64,000 bases of DNA from Drosophila miranda (lineage: Eukaryota > Arthropoda > Insecta > Diptera > Drosophilidae). This document shows positions 37,301-45,657 of the stretch, one piece after another. The DNA is taken from NCBI RefSeq assembly GCF_003369915.1, contig NW_022881603.1, forward strand, positions 5,935,249-5,999,248. The letters run 5' to 3'. Within the stretch, counting starts at the first letter, position 1. The number at the start of each line of letters is the position of its first letter. Under the pieces are notes generated by a model, which did not search any database, was not told where the DNA came from, and was given only the letters and a program-made list of their open reading frames with translations. A program made the position numbers and the translations under genes.

Positions 37301-40300
37301 GAGCGGCACAGTGGGACCTTTGGCCGTCTCAGCTTGCTAAATTAGTTAGTTAGTCAATAAATATTTGCACACTGAAAAAATGTTAAACTTTGAGTGCTTA
37401 TATCTCCTAAACTAAAACTATCTTGAAAATTCGATTGGAAAATTCTCTATTAGATGCGTACATTAAATTTATATAAAGCACTCATACAATTTTTTGACTA
37501 TTTCGGCTGAGTCCCCACTGTGCCGCGCCAAAGACATCAGCGACCACGCTGCCCTACGGTTTCGGCACGCAGCCACTGACATGCTTTCAGTGCGCTTGTG
37601 TGTGAAGCTAAAAGCCGTATATGCTGCGGGCGAAACCGGTTTATGGCCGTGCCGACCTAGGACATACACACAAATAAATTTTAATTTTATTTCTTTCAAT
37701 TTTTATTTTATTTTATTCGGTTTGAGATAGGCGTGGCGACGGCCGACGCGGTTAATTTCTCCCCCCGAACTACTCTACTCTTACAAGTAAGTTCCCAGCA
37801 CTCCCGACGCTCACTGCTCGTTCTGCAACATTGTTGCGTACCCAAAACTCCGGTGTCGCTGGGCAACATCCCCTGTATAACGGCTGATCTTGTTTTTATA
37901 TATTTTTTCGATCGATTGTGTTAACTCCTCCTTCACTTAAGTGGAAGACGTCCTCGGATTCCTTTAAGCCGTCAATTAGCACTTGGAGGTCACGTTGGCG
38001 TCTGTTTCTCGGAGCCAATCCAGATATTATCGGTCTTCTTACGAGTCCTGATTCCAGTTGGTCGATGTGTCGTAAGTTTCCATACTTAACCTTTATAAGT
38101 ACGGCAAGCTCGGTACGTCTTCATGGTTTGTTATGTCGAGGAATGTGGATACTGTTGATCCTGGAGACTTCCTCGCGTAGTTCTGTTTATCGATTGTATC
38201 CACTATGTCGTTTATGATGATTATGCCATCATCGATGCGTGTTACAGGTTCGAGATGGCTGGGCCGAGTTGGACAGTGCGCGATGACACCGGAGTGTAGT
38301 TGCTGCGCACAAGTTGTGTAGGGAAGTTTATTACAGAATGTTGTTGTAAGAGTGGTAGCGCGGTTTCCGATAGCTGTAACATGGTTACCACCGTCGGCAA
38401 TTTTTCGTCTTCGGCGAAGTTAATTGTGATGCCGTTGTGCTCAACAGGGTGATTACAGATTAATCTTACAGAATATTTTTTTTTTTTTTTTTTTTTTGCA
38501 AACTAGGTAAGGCTTAGGAAAGAATTCATTATTAAATAAAACTTTGATTTTAGCTTCCTCTATTAAATCAGTAATAGTTAAATTCGTAGAGTGTTCATTA
38601 ATTATTCTTCTCAAATCGTGAGAGTCTAATACGGAAGGGTTAACAATTCCTATCTTTGCAAGTGTAACTGATAACATTAATGCTTTTATTTCTGAAATAA
38701 TTATTCTGTTTCTTGAAAGTAATGTCTCATTTGCGATTGTAGGAATTGGTTTCTTAACCTTCTGTATCCTCTATTATTGTTGTATATTGAATAGTGAAGA
38801 GGAATAAGAACTCATTATGAACTGATGTCTATCTTAAATTGTCCTTGTGGACCACCCTTCCTTTCATTAGGACCGTTGTCCCCAAGTCTGCCTCGATTTT
38901 ATTTTCGGTGTACAAAGGTGTCAGTTTGTTTCCTAATCGTTTGTTTGCTTTTACAAGGACTGTGTCACCTACTTGAAACTGTCTATCATGTCTTACTTCA
39001 TTCAGTTTTTTCATTTGGAGTTGTTGTGCTTTATGAACTCTATTCCTGATTTCCACCTCAAGTTCAGGGGAGGACGAGTGAATTACATCGACCGGACGTT
39101 TCTTCGTTACGGAGTGAACTGTGTTATTGTATTCAATAGTTGCTTGAAGTATCGTTTCCACAGTATTTTTAAGCTTCCTTTGGACTGTTAAACATCTCGC
39201 AATGTCATTAAGGGTGCTATGGAATCTTTCGACTTGTCCATTGGAAGTACTATGAAGTGGTGGAGCATTTATAATTTGAATGTTATATTGGTTACTTAAT
39301 AATGATTTTATTGTCTCGGACTTTATGGAAGGTTCGTTATCGCAATAGATTGTCTTGGTGTTCCGGTAAAAATTGATAAGTTGTAAAATTGCTGATTGTA
39401 TGTCAACTGTTGTTCTTGAAGCGATGGGTTGGACAACTGCAAATTTTGAAAGCTTGTCTATGCATGTGAGGAAATATTTTTTATCGGTTGAATATACGTC
39501 GATATGTAGCATTTCGCCCACATACGAGGGTATGGGTGTTTCCCCAAGTATTTGTTTTTGTGGGTGTCGGTTGTACTTGGCCGTTTGACAAATTTTACAA
39601 TTTGCAACAACCTCGACTGCTAATTTGGTCATTTTCGGGAAAAAATAGTCTTGTAAAATTTGTTTTACATTCTCCTGTGCCGCCCTATGGGCTCTATTGT
39701 GTTCTGTAATAACTATTTCTTTTTGTTCGTTCTTGTCCAAAATGTCATTTACTATATGTTTTGTGTATCGGAATATTGTTGTTGGAAATGTTTCTATTAA
39801 TTTATGTTGAATGAATGCTAATATGGGTAATTCGCAGTGGATTGCATTTACGACATCTTTTTTGACAGCGTCACTTATTTTTTTAATTAACGAGTCCCTA
39901 CTTGAGAAATATATTGTATGTCGGATCTTTTCACCGAACAAAATGGTTGTGCGATTTGAAGCTACTTCATGTTCCTCTATTATAATTTGGTTTCGAAAAC
40001 AGTTGATTGGTTTGTCTGTTGATTCTATAGTGTATGTAAGTGATATTTCGCTGTGTATTGTGGCCCTGTCTGACTGTGCATCATCTTCTAAGGTATGGAT
40101 GTTGTGTCGTGATAGTGCGTCAGCGACGAAGTTTTCTTTTCCTGGCTTGTAGAAGATATTTGCATTGTACTCGTCTATGAGAGCTTTCCAACGTCTTATT
40201 TTTGCGTTTGGGTTGCGATCAGAAACTGCAAACGTTAGAGGCTGATGGTCTGTACAAATATTTAAATTTTTTACTCCGTATAGATAGTTTCTGAGGTTTT

Positions 40301-43300
40301 TCAAAGCCCAAACTATAGCGAGCAGCTCTCTTTCGTTTGTTGCAAAGTTAAGTTCCCTATCATTTAGTGTCCTTGATATCATGGTAATTGGCTTCCCGTC
40401 TTGTGATAAGACGGCTCCCAGACCGAAGGACGAAGCATCTGTTGTTAGGTCCAAATGCTTTCTTATAGTCAGGATAGAGTAACATTACGCTTTCGGATGC
40501 CAGAATCTCTTTTAGTTTATTGAATGCCGCGCACTGACTTTCGTCTAATTTGACTGGTATTTTCTTTGACTGTCCGGCGCTTACCTTGCCATTTTCGCCC
40601 TTAAGGATGTCACTTATGGGTTTAGCTATGGATGCAAAGTCTTTAATAAAACATCTATAGTAACTTGCAAGTCCAAGGAATGATCTGACGTTGAACAAAG
40701 TGGTTGGTTGTTCGTAGTTACGAATCGCTTCCACTTTATTGGGGCATGTTTTTATACCATTACTTGAGACGACAAATCCTAAGTATTCGACATTCTCCTT
40801 GAAAAAGTGCGATTTTTCGCGCGAAACTCTCATATTGGCATCGTACAGTTTGTCTAAGACCCATGCGATATGCTTGACATGGCTTTCCATGTTTTCGGAA
40901 AAAATGATTACATCATCGACATAAACATAGCAAGTTTTCCCAATTTGCTCTCTGAGCACGTCGTCAATGGCCCTCTGAAAAATACTAGGTGCATTTTTCA
41001 AGCCAAAGGGGAGTCTACAGAACTCATACTTCCCATTTGCTACGGAGAAAGCTGTTTTTTCTCTATCTTTTTCTGCAAGTAAAATCTGATGGAATCCAGA
41101 TTTAAGATCTAGGGTTGTAAAGTATTTAGCTGTACCCAAGTTGGATAATATAGAAACTATATTGGGAATGGGATATTTGTCATCTGTTGTTTTTAAATTT
41201 AGTTTCCTGAAATCTATGACCAAACTTTTTTTTTATTTCCCTGTTCATCGGTAGCTTTTTTGTCTACAACCCAAACGGGGTTGTTGTATGGTGACCGAGA
41301 CGGTCGTATTATACCACCTTTCAACAAGTCTTGAGTTTCTGCATTTACGAATTCTGAAACGCCCATTGGATATGGGTACAATTTTGAATATATGGGATCT
41401 TCATTTTCTGTTCGGATAGTGCCAATGATATTTGTATTATATGGGAGTGCTTCATTTGGGTCTGCGAAAACCCCTGTTCGGTTTCCTAACATCAGCTGAA
41501 ACTTTTGGGATATAGTCTCAGGGACCTGTATTTCCTCGACATTTGTGAAATTTATGTTTGCACATTTTAAAAATTGGATTGTTTCGGAACCGAAGTTTGT
41601 TATTAATTTCTTATTCTTTAAGTCCAGTAGAACGTCACTCTGTTTTAATAGGTCAAGTCCAATTATACCGTCAAATGTCGTGAGGTTTGGTAGTAAAAAA
41701 AATTTGAGTTGGTATTGAAAAGGTGCATTATACATTTTTTGTCTATGCCACTATAGCCATGGATTGACTTCACTCGGAAGGGTTTATTTACTAGGGTAAT
41801 ATGTTTTAGTTCTTTTAATGGTTTTATGTAGTTTTTGGAAGCTCCTGTATCTATGAGTAATTTGATTGTTCTCCCTGCTACTGTCCTTTCTATGAACGGA
41901 AGCAAGGAGTTATGTCTAAAAAATTAATCTGGTCATAATCTGAAAGGTCGTTTTCTATGCCATCAACTTCGGCGTTTGCTATAGTTTGGTAATCCTGTTC
42001 TTCCTGATCGAGTAGGGTATCTTCTACTTCTACGTGGTTAATTCTTTGTTGTTTCGGTCCCGTAAAACGTGCGCTACTATTGTTCGGTCGCTTGTTTGTT
42101 TGTCCCTGGTTGTTGTAGTCCGATTGGTTGTTTTGTTGCTGACTTTGCCACTGGTTTTGTCTCTGAGGCGCGCTATTTTGTTGATACTGAGTAGTCTGCC
42201 TAAAACGTGAGGATGTGTCCACGTCCATTGGTTGGACCTGTTCTGATTTTGGTAAAAATTCTTGTTTCCTATACTGTGGGAGTTTCCCTAGTTGTCTTTG
42301 CCTTGTGTCCGTCATTAAATTCTCTCTGCCATGCTGTCTTTGTTCAGTTCTCTGAGCTTTTTCTTCTATGCTACGGGCGTAGTTTGAAGCGAACATATAT
42401 CGATCATGATTAGCCTCAACTTTTTGAGCCAATGCCAAAGCAGAGGGTAGATCTTTTGGTCTTGCCGAGAATAGAACATCACTTAAAGTCTTCTTGGTTC
42501 CTGAGATGAACACTCGTAGAGCGTCCGCTCTGTATTTCTCATTCAATGAAGAAGCTACAGTGGTTTCGTTAGTCATAATTGTTTTGTTTATAAGGAGGGT
42601 CAGTTTCTTTTCTACTTCGTCATAGTACTGTAATAATGTCAAATTTCCCTGCCGGAGCGTTGACATCTCTTGTTCAATTAAGTATATTGGTCGTTTGTCT
42701 GCGTACGTAAAGTCTAGTCGATCTATAATGGTTTTAAAATTAAGGGGAGTGTCGAAAGAAGAGAGTACCATATCAGCTGAGTTCTTAACTTTGTTTCTCA
42801 GTATTCCTAAAGCTTGATAATGTTTTGAGCTACCGTCAAATTTCTCATAAACTTTGTATGCGGTATGCGCAGCCTTCCTCCATGAGACATAGGTTTCATT
42901 CTTTCCCTCAAAGTCGGGCAGGGATTTCATAATATCAAGAGTCTCATTACAGACAACGTCTGTTCTTATCTCCGCATCCTTGTACGCCACCACTTGAGGA
43001 GCGTTAATTTGTACACTATTTAAGCTCTCCTGAATACCCTGTAGTTTTGAAGTGAAGCTCTGTTCCTGTACGGCTAGTGCGCTTGAAACCGCGGCCTCTA
43101 TCATGATTCTGAGCTGCTCGTTTGATATATTCATTTCTAAATTTATGTTCTCTATTACGTCTTCCTGATAATTTGTTCCTTTTAGTTTCTGAAGTTCTTT
43201 TACCAAATCTTGTACTTCCTTATCACTCTTAACCTAAACAAAAAATGCACCTGTTTTTATTTATTTCACTATCAATCAACTTGCAAGACTAAATTGTGTT

Positions 43301-45365
43301 TTATGTGGGGTTTTGAGTTTTTTTTTTTTTTTAATGAACACTCTACTCACATGTTCTTTGTCATAAACTATGTTAGTATAGCTGCTTCTTGATGTCTTCT
43401 TGTTGGTAGGTGTATGGTGGTGTATGGTGTACGGTTTATGGTGTATAGTGTACAATTTATGGTGTATGGTAGTATGGTGTCTTCTTTGTCTTCCAGATGC
43501 TGCTGGATTTATACTATGTTAGTATAGCTGCTTCTTGATGTCTTCTTGTTGGTATGTGTATGGTGTACGGTTTATGGTGTATGGTGAACAATTTATGGTG
43601 TATGGTAGTATGGTGTCTTCCTTGTCTACCAGATGCTGCTGGATTTATACTATGTTAGTATAGCTGCTTCTTGATGTCTTCTTGTTGGTAGTTGTATGGT
43701 GTACAATTTATGGTGTATGGTAGTATGGTGTCTTCTTTGTCTTCCAGATGCTGCTGAATCTGGTTTTTTTTTTTTTTATTTTCAATTGCGTGTATTGGTT
43801 TTTTATTTTTGCCGCTGGTTCAGGTTTTGCCGTGGGTTCGAATTAGTTGGGCGCCAATTTTAATTTTATTTCTTTCAATTTTTATTTTATTTTATTCGGT
43901 TTGAGATAGGCGTGGCGACGGCCGACGCGGTTAATTTCTCCCCCCGAACTACTCTACTCTTACAAGTAAGTTCCCAGCACTCCCGACGCTCACTGCTCGT
44001 TCTGCAACATTGTTGCGTACCCAAAACTCCGGTGTCGCTGGGCAACATCCCCTGTATAACGGCTGATCTTGTTTTTATATATTTTTTCGATCGATTGTGT
44101 TAACTTATACACAACTACAAGCATATTTCTGGGTTGGCTCGAGCTCGTGCTGACCGAGGCATTGACGAAGCCGAGTAGCACTTCGGAGGCGAAGGTAGCG
44201 TAAAAGAGAATTGAAGAACTAGCCCCGAGCGCCCGTACCATGAAGCGTCAAACGAAAATTGAAAAAGCATTTGTTCCTCATGCGACATCTTGGTATTGTA
44301 TAGTCTTTGCTCAGACACAGGGGGAGTTGAGTTGTGTTGACGCACACCAGACACAAATACACACACAGTGGTACACATGTATAGTATACGGTAGAATGGT
44401 TTTTGGCGCCTTTACAAACTTTTAATCATTTAATCATTTAGTTCTTGCCATTAACATGGAAAATATTTACTCTGAATTTTGACAGGCTTCAGGTGTAACT
44501 GTGTCCGATGTCTGCAAGACTACATACGAGGAAATCAAAAAGGACAAAAAGCATCGTTATGTCATTTTCTACATCCGTGACGAAAAGCAGATCGATGTGG
44601 AAACTGTGGCAGATCGCAACAGCGAATACGACCAGTTTCTAGAAGATATCCAGAAATGCGGTCCTGGCGAATGCCGGTAAGTTTCACTCCCATATACCAT
44701 ATACCATATATAGTAGTGTCTGTTCCGCATGCATCCACATTTTAAAATCCAAGACAAATTAAATGTGATCTCTCAGTTATTATTTCGTAATAGTATAAGG
44801 GACCTGTTCCTCTAAGATTCTTACGTTTTTCCCATTATTTTATCTTTATTTTGTCTATTCGTATCCGGATCGCATCCGAACATCGAAGACTTTAAAAGCG
44901 GGATTCGCCAAGCATTGGTTTCCTCCGCACGAACCAAGCAGATCTGCGATTGTAAATGTAGCTTAATCTTCGTTAAAACGGATAACTGGACAGCCTATAA
45001 TATCCGATTTCTATTTCAATTCAACAGATATGGATTGTTTGACTTTGAGTACATGCATCAATGCCAAGGCACCTCTGAGAGTTCAAAGAAGCAAAAGCTG
45101 TTCCTTATGTCGTGGTGTCCCGATACTGCTAAGGTATGAAGATAACCCAACCCAGTCATGTGTGGGTTAATTACAGTTCATTAATGCCACATTTCTTCTT
45201 TGTTCTTTTTTGTTGCAGGTTAAGAAGAAGATGTTGTATTCCAGCTCTTTCGATGCTCTCAAGAAATCGCTGGTGGGCGTACAAAAGTATATACAAGCCA
45301 CCGATCTGTCTGAAGCCTCCCGGGAAGCCGTCGAGGAGAAGCTTCGCGCCACTGACCGCCAATAA
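31397..45365 (+). CDS. tsr: Twinstar (ADF/cofilin actin-severing factor)
   Basis: 148 residues, intact. Exons: 31397-31399 (only the ATG), 44486-44676, 45028-45133, 45219-45365. The single-codon first exon followed by GTATGT is the known arrangement of ADF/cofilin genes, and the second exon starts ASGVTVSDVC, the usual cofilin N-terminus with the regulatory Ser. The ADF-H fold continues through YVIFYIRDEKQIDVETV, the actin-binding stretch KLFLMSWCPDTAKVKKKMLYSSSFDALKK, and ends ATDRQ. It severs and depolymerises F-actin and is essential for cytokinesis and cell motility. Intron 1 is 13.1 kb because of a Tc1-like element and a three-transposon nest. AATAAA at 45504-45509 is the probable poly(A) signal. 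No coding lesions. Confidence 0.96.
31400..32644 (+). other. tsr intron 1, host part
   Basis: AT-rich with many short runs of TATGTATGTACATA-type microsatellite. Short open frames (for example 31883-32131) have no recognised motif and are not supported as genes. Confidence 0.6.
32645..34328 (-). mobile_element. Tc1-like DNA transposon (S-element-like), 1684 bp
   Basis: Flanked by TA dinucleotides (32643-32644, 34329-34330). The outer 64 bp (CAGTGACGAACTAAATTTTT...) are inverted at both ends. A second inverted block, GAACAAAATTATTGGCACAC, lies about 200 bp inside each end (to about 32867, and from 34105), giving the IR/DR architecture with a TTGGCACA core repeated outside and inside. The DNA between the blocks has diverged. 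Size and layout resemble the Drosophila S element; that match is inference. Confidence 0.93.
32915..33961 (-). CDS. Tc1-like transposase with a changed catalytic residue
   Basis: 348 codons, uninterrupted; a more internal start MPPKQKETT is equally plausible. Paired helix-turn-helix DNA-binding domain at the N-terminus (about 1-120), then the DD34E core: FSNESKF where the family has FSDES, QDNDPKHSA for the second Asp, and PDLNPIEHLWEEL for the Glu, 34 residues later. The first catalytic Asp is Asn (codon 33479-33481), expected to abolish cleavage. Confidence 0.92.
   Translation of the reverse strand: MIFAVNMPPKQKETTVAQRKIILHLHNQGKSYAEKGKIMERSRFTIRSIVQRFKGASNLESSKHTGRPKVLSNRECSQIIRKVKLNPTISSTQIAADLKKDIGTDVHPITVSRVLHEANYHARVARRKPLISETNKKKRLNYAKEFITKPKDFWQQVLFSNESKFNIFRSDGFQTVWRKPNTEFDNQNITPTVKHGGGSVMVWGCMSAAGVGELVFIDGIMDKNIYLNILKDNLKKSVENLNLPNSFTFQQDNDPKHSAHIVKMWLTYNTAHVLPHPPQSPDLNPIEHLWEELDRRIRKRAIRTKADLKQALMEEWQNIGEETTKKLVDSMPARLSAVIKAKGLNTKY
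34399..34405. repeat. 7-bp target duplication CTCAGAC of P-like element
   Basis: CTCAGAC just outside CAAAGACTATAC; the same seven bases follow CTTTG at 44310-44316. If the extra G is counted the duplication is 8 bp. Confidence 0.8.
34643..35736 (+). CDS. PIF/Harbinger DDE transposase, intact
   Basis: Two exons, 34643-34761 and 34815-35736, joined in phase for 346 residues. The small first exon supplies the ATG and the helix before KSFRIDKKTFKMILEKV. HARBI1-type nuclease (DDE_Tnp_4): first Asp in GACVDGTHI, second in LADSGYAL, Glu in ARNIIERTIGVLKSRFRCL. The N-terminal half contains the typical helix-turn-helix region (SPSTQLASVIRYLATGCYQ). No lesions seen, so this copy may encode active nuclease. 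Confidence 0.9.
35912..36521 (-). pseudogene. Harbinger Myb/SANT-like accessory protein, frame-broken
   Basis: Minus-strand exon to about 36380 (FMNDNPDLAKGF...DAKWAELCGALNAVGPPIKDALGWKK), a 57-nt intron, then VWADWKTNIRKKMAKNKSE. This is the tri-helix DNA-binding domain of Harbinger partner proteins, which brings transposase to the terminal repeats. A long Gln/Glu region and an acidic/basic tail (EEEPSEKDEPSEKEEP, PKRRRTRP) follow, but the tail is in another frame after about 36145. An upstream first exon probably ends near 36618. Confidence 0.75.
37677..37926 (-). repeat. 3' LTR of gypsy-type element
   Basis: 250 bp, identical by eye to 43856-44105. Confidence 0.95.
37927..38828 (-). pseudogene. 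Env remnant of gypsy-type element
   Basis: About 900 bp between the integrase stop and the 3' LTR, much shorter than a full errantivirus env. Pieces in different frames resemble the C-terminal half of gypsy-type envelope proteins. A run of about 22 T (38467 on) and several stops interrupt it. Not functional. Confidence 0.65.
38829..41905 (-). pseudogene. Gypsy-type pol: protease, RT, RNase H, integrase with frameshifts
   Basis: Minus strand: protease LLIDTGASKNYI (about 41840), RT with DLKSGFHQI and the box YVYVDDVIIFS (about 40925), RNase H starting LTTDASSFGLGAVLS, integrase HHCC and core to 38829. Two single-base lesions interrupt it. A T9/A9 run at about 41226-41234 breaks the frame before VIDFRKLN, and an extra G near 40452 breaks RT from RNase H. 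Catalytic residues are kept. Both lesions are homopolymer-type, so sequence error is possible. Confidence 0.88.
41890..43206 (-). CDS. Gag of gypsy-type element
   Basis: 438 codons, intact. Begins MVKELQKLKGTNYQED. The capsid-like segment (DIMKSLPDFEGKNETYVSWRKAA ... FTYADKRPIYLIEQEMSTLRQGNLTLLQYYDEVEKKLTLL) is characteristic of gypsy/17.6-type Gag. A Gln/Asn-rich nucleic-acid-binding tail follows, without a CCHC knuckle, as usual in this group. Overlaps the protease frame. Confidence 0.88.
   Translation of the reverse strand: MVKELQKLKGTNYQEDVIENINLEMNISNEQLRIMIEAAVSSALAVQEQSFTSKLQGIQESLNSVQINAPQVVAYKDAEIRTDVVCNETLDIMKSLPDFEGKNETYVSWRKAAHTAYKVYEKFDGSSKHYQALGILRNKVKNSADMVLSSFDTPLNFKTIIDRLDFTYADKRPIYLIEQEMSTLRQGNLTLLQYYDEVEKKLTLLINKTIMTNETTVASSLNEKYRADALRVFISGTKKTLSDVLFSARPKDLPSALALAQKVEANHDRYMFASNYARSIEEKAQRTEQRQHGRENLMTDTRQRQLGKLPQYRKQEFLPKSEQVQPMDVDTSSRFRQTTQYQQNSAPQRQNQWQSQQQNNQSDYNNQGQTNKRPNNSSARFTGPKQQRINHVEVEDTLLDQEEQDYQTIANAEVDGIENDLSDYDQINFLDITPCFRS
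43367..43759. repeat. Tandem repeat in gypsy-type leader, about three copies
   Basis: Units of about 145, 136 and 112 bp begin ACTATGTTAGTATAGCTGC at 43367, 43512 and 43648 and end CCAGATGCTGCTG. Internal TATGGTGTA sub-repeats account for the length changes. Confidence 0.85.
43856..44105 (-). repeat. 5' LTR and primer site of gypsy-type element
   Basis: 250 bp. Minus strand after the LTR reads TGGCGCCCAACTAA (43856 to 43843), a tRNA-Lys-type primer site that overlaps the last LTR base. Confidence 0.9.
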
Positions 45366-45657
45366 ACTGTATGGAGAGAGCACTGTGCATTTGCATTTAA
45401 CGAACAAGAAAGGCATACATAAAACAGCGATCAAAACATATGTATCCTGTTGAGATCGCCAATTTGTAAGAGAATTTTCTACATAATTTGTATTTTCAGT
45501 AGAAATAAAGAAAATGAATGAAAGATATAACTTATTATTTATTTGTTTGCCACCCTGTCCGCAGGGCCCCGCAGGCCAAGAAACTTAAACACTCGATAAG
45601 ACTATCTTTACAATACGTATTCACCGATTAGGAGTGAAAACAACCTCCAATGGACAC
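45366..45657. other. Intergenic gap between convergent tsr and IntS1
   Basis: 292 bp with the tsr poly(A) signal (45504-45509) and TTTATT near 45537-45545, which serves as AATAAA for IntS1 on the minus strand. Confidence 0.6.

Larger units (their letters stand above)
37677..44105 (-). mobile_element. Gypsy-type (errantivirus-like) LTR retrotransposon
   Basis: 6429 bp in antisense to tsr. The two 250-bp LTRs (37677-37926 and 43856-44105) are identical by eye; on the minus strand they begin AGTTAAC, as in gypsy. Minus-strand order: LTR, primer site, repeat-bearing leader, gag, pol, a shortened env remnant, LTR. Flanks AATA and TATA are only near-matching, so the target duplication is not clean. 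It sits in the right arm of the foldback-like element. Frameshifts in pol and the env remnant show a defective copy. Confidence 0.92.
34406..44309. mobile_element. Foldback-like DNA element with long inverted repeats, host of two later insertions
   Basis: Ends CAAAGACTATACAATACC.../...GGTATTGTATAGTCTTTG are perfect inverted repeats and are flanked by CTCAGAC. After removing the Harbinger (34464-37125) and gypsy-type (37677-44105) insertions, about 810 bp remain. Two imperfect inverted arms (34406 to about 37345, and about 37495 to 44309) are separated by about 150 bp of AT-rich DNA. Inner arm parts pair, for example 37276-37325 with 37505-37550 (GCGGCACAGTGGG). No transposase is encoded. Long arms and 7-bp duplications suggest the P superfamily (1360/Galileo type); hAT is possible. 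Confidence 0.75.

Noticed and set aside
43367-43759. CRISPR-like array
   Set aside because: Units are contiguous tandem repeats without unique spacers, in a eukaryotic retrotransposon leader.
37673-44109. Target duplication of the gypsy-type element (AATA / TATA)
   Set aside because: Only three of four bases agree, in low-complexity TATACACA DNA; not counted as evidence.
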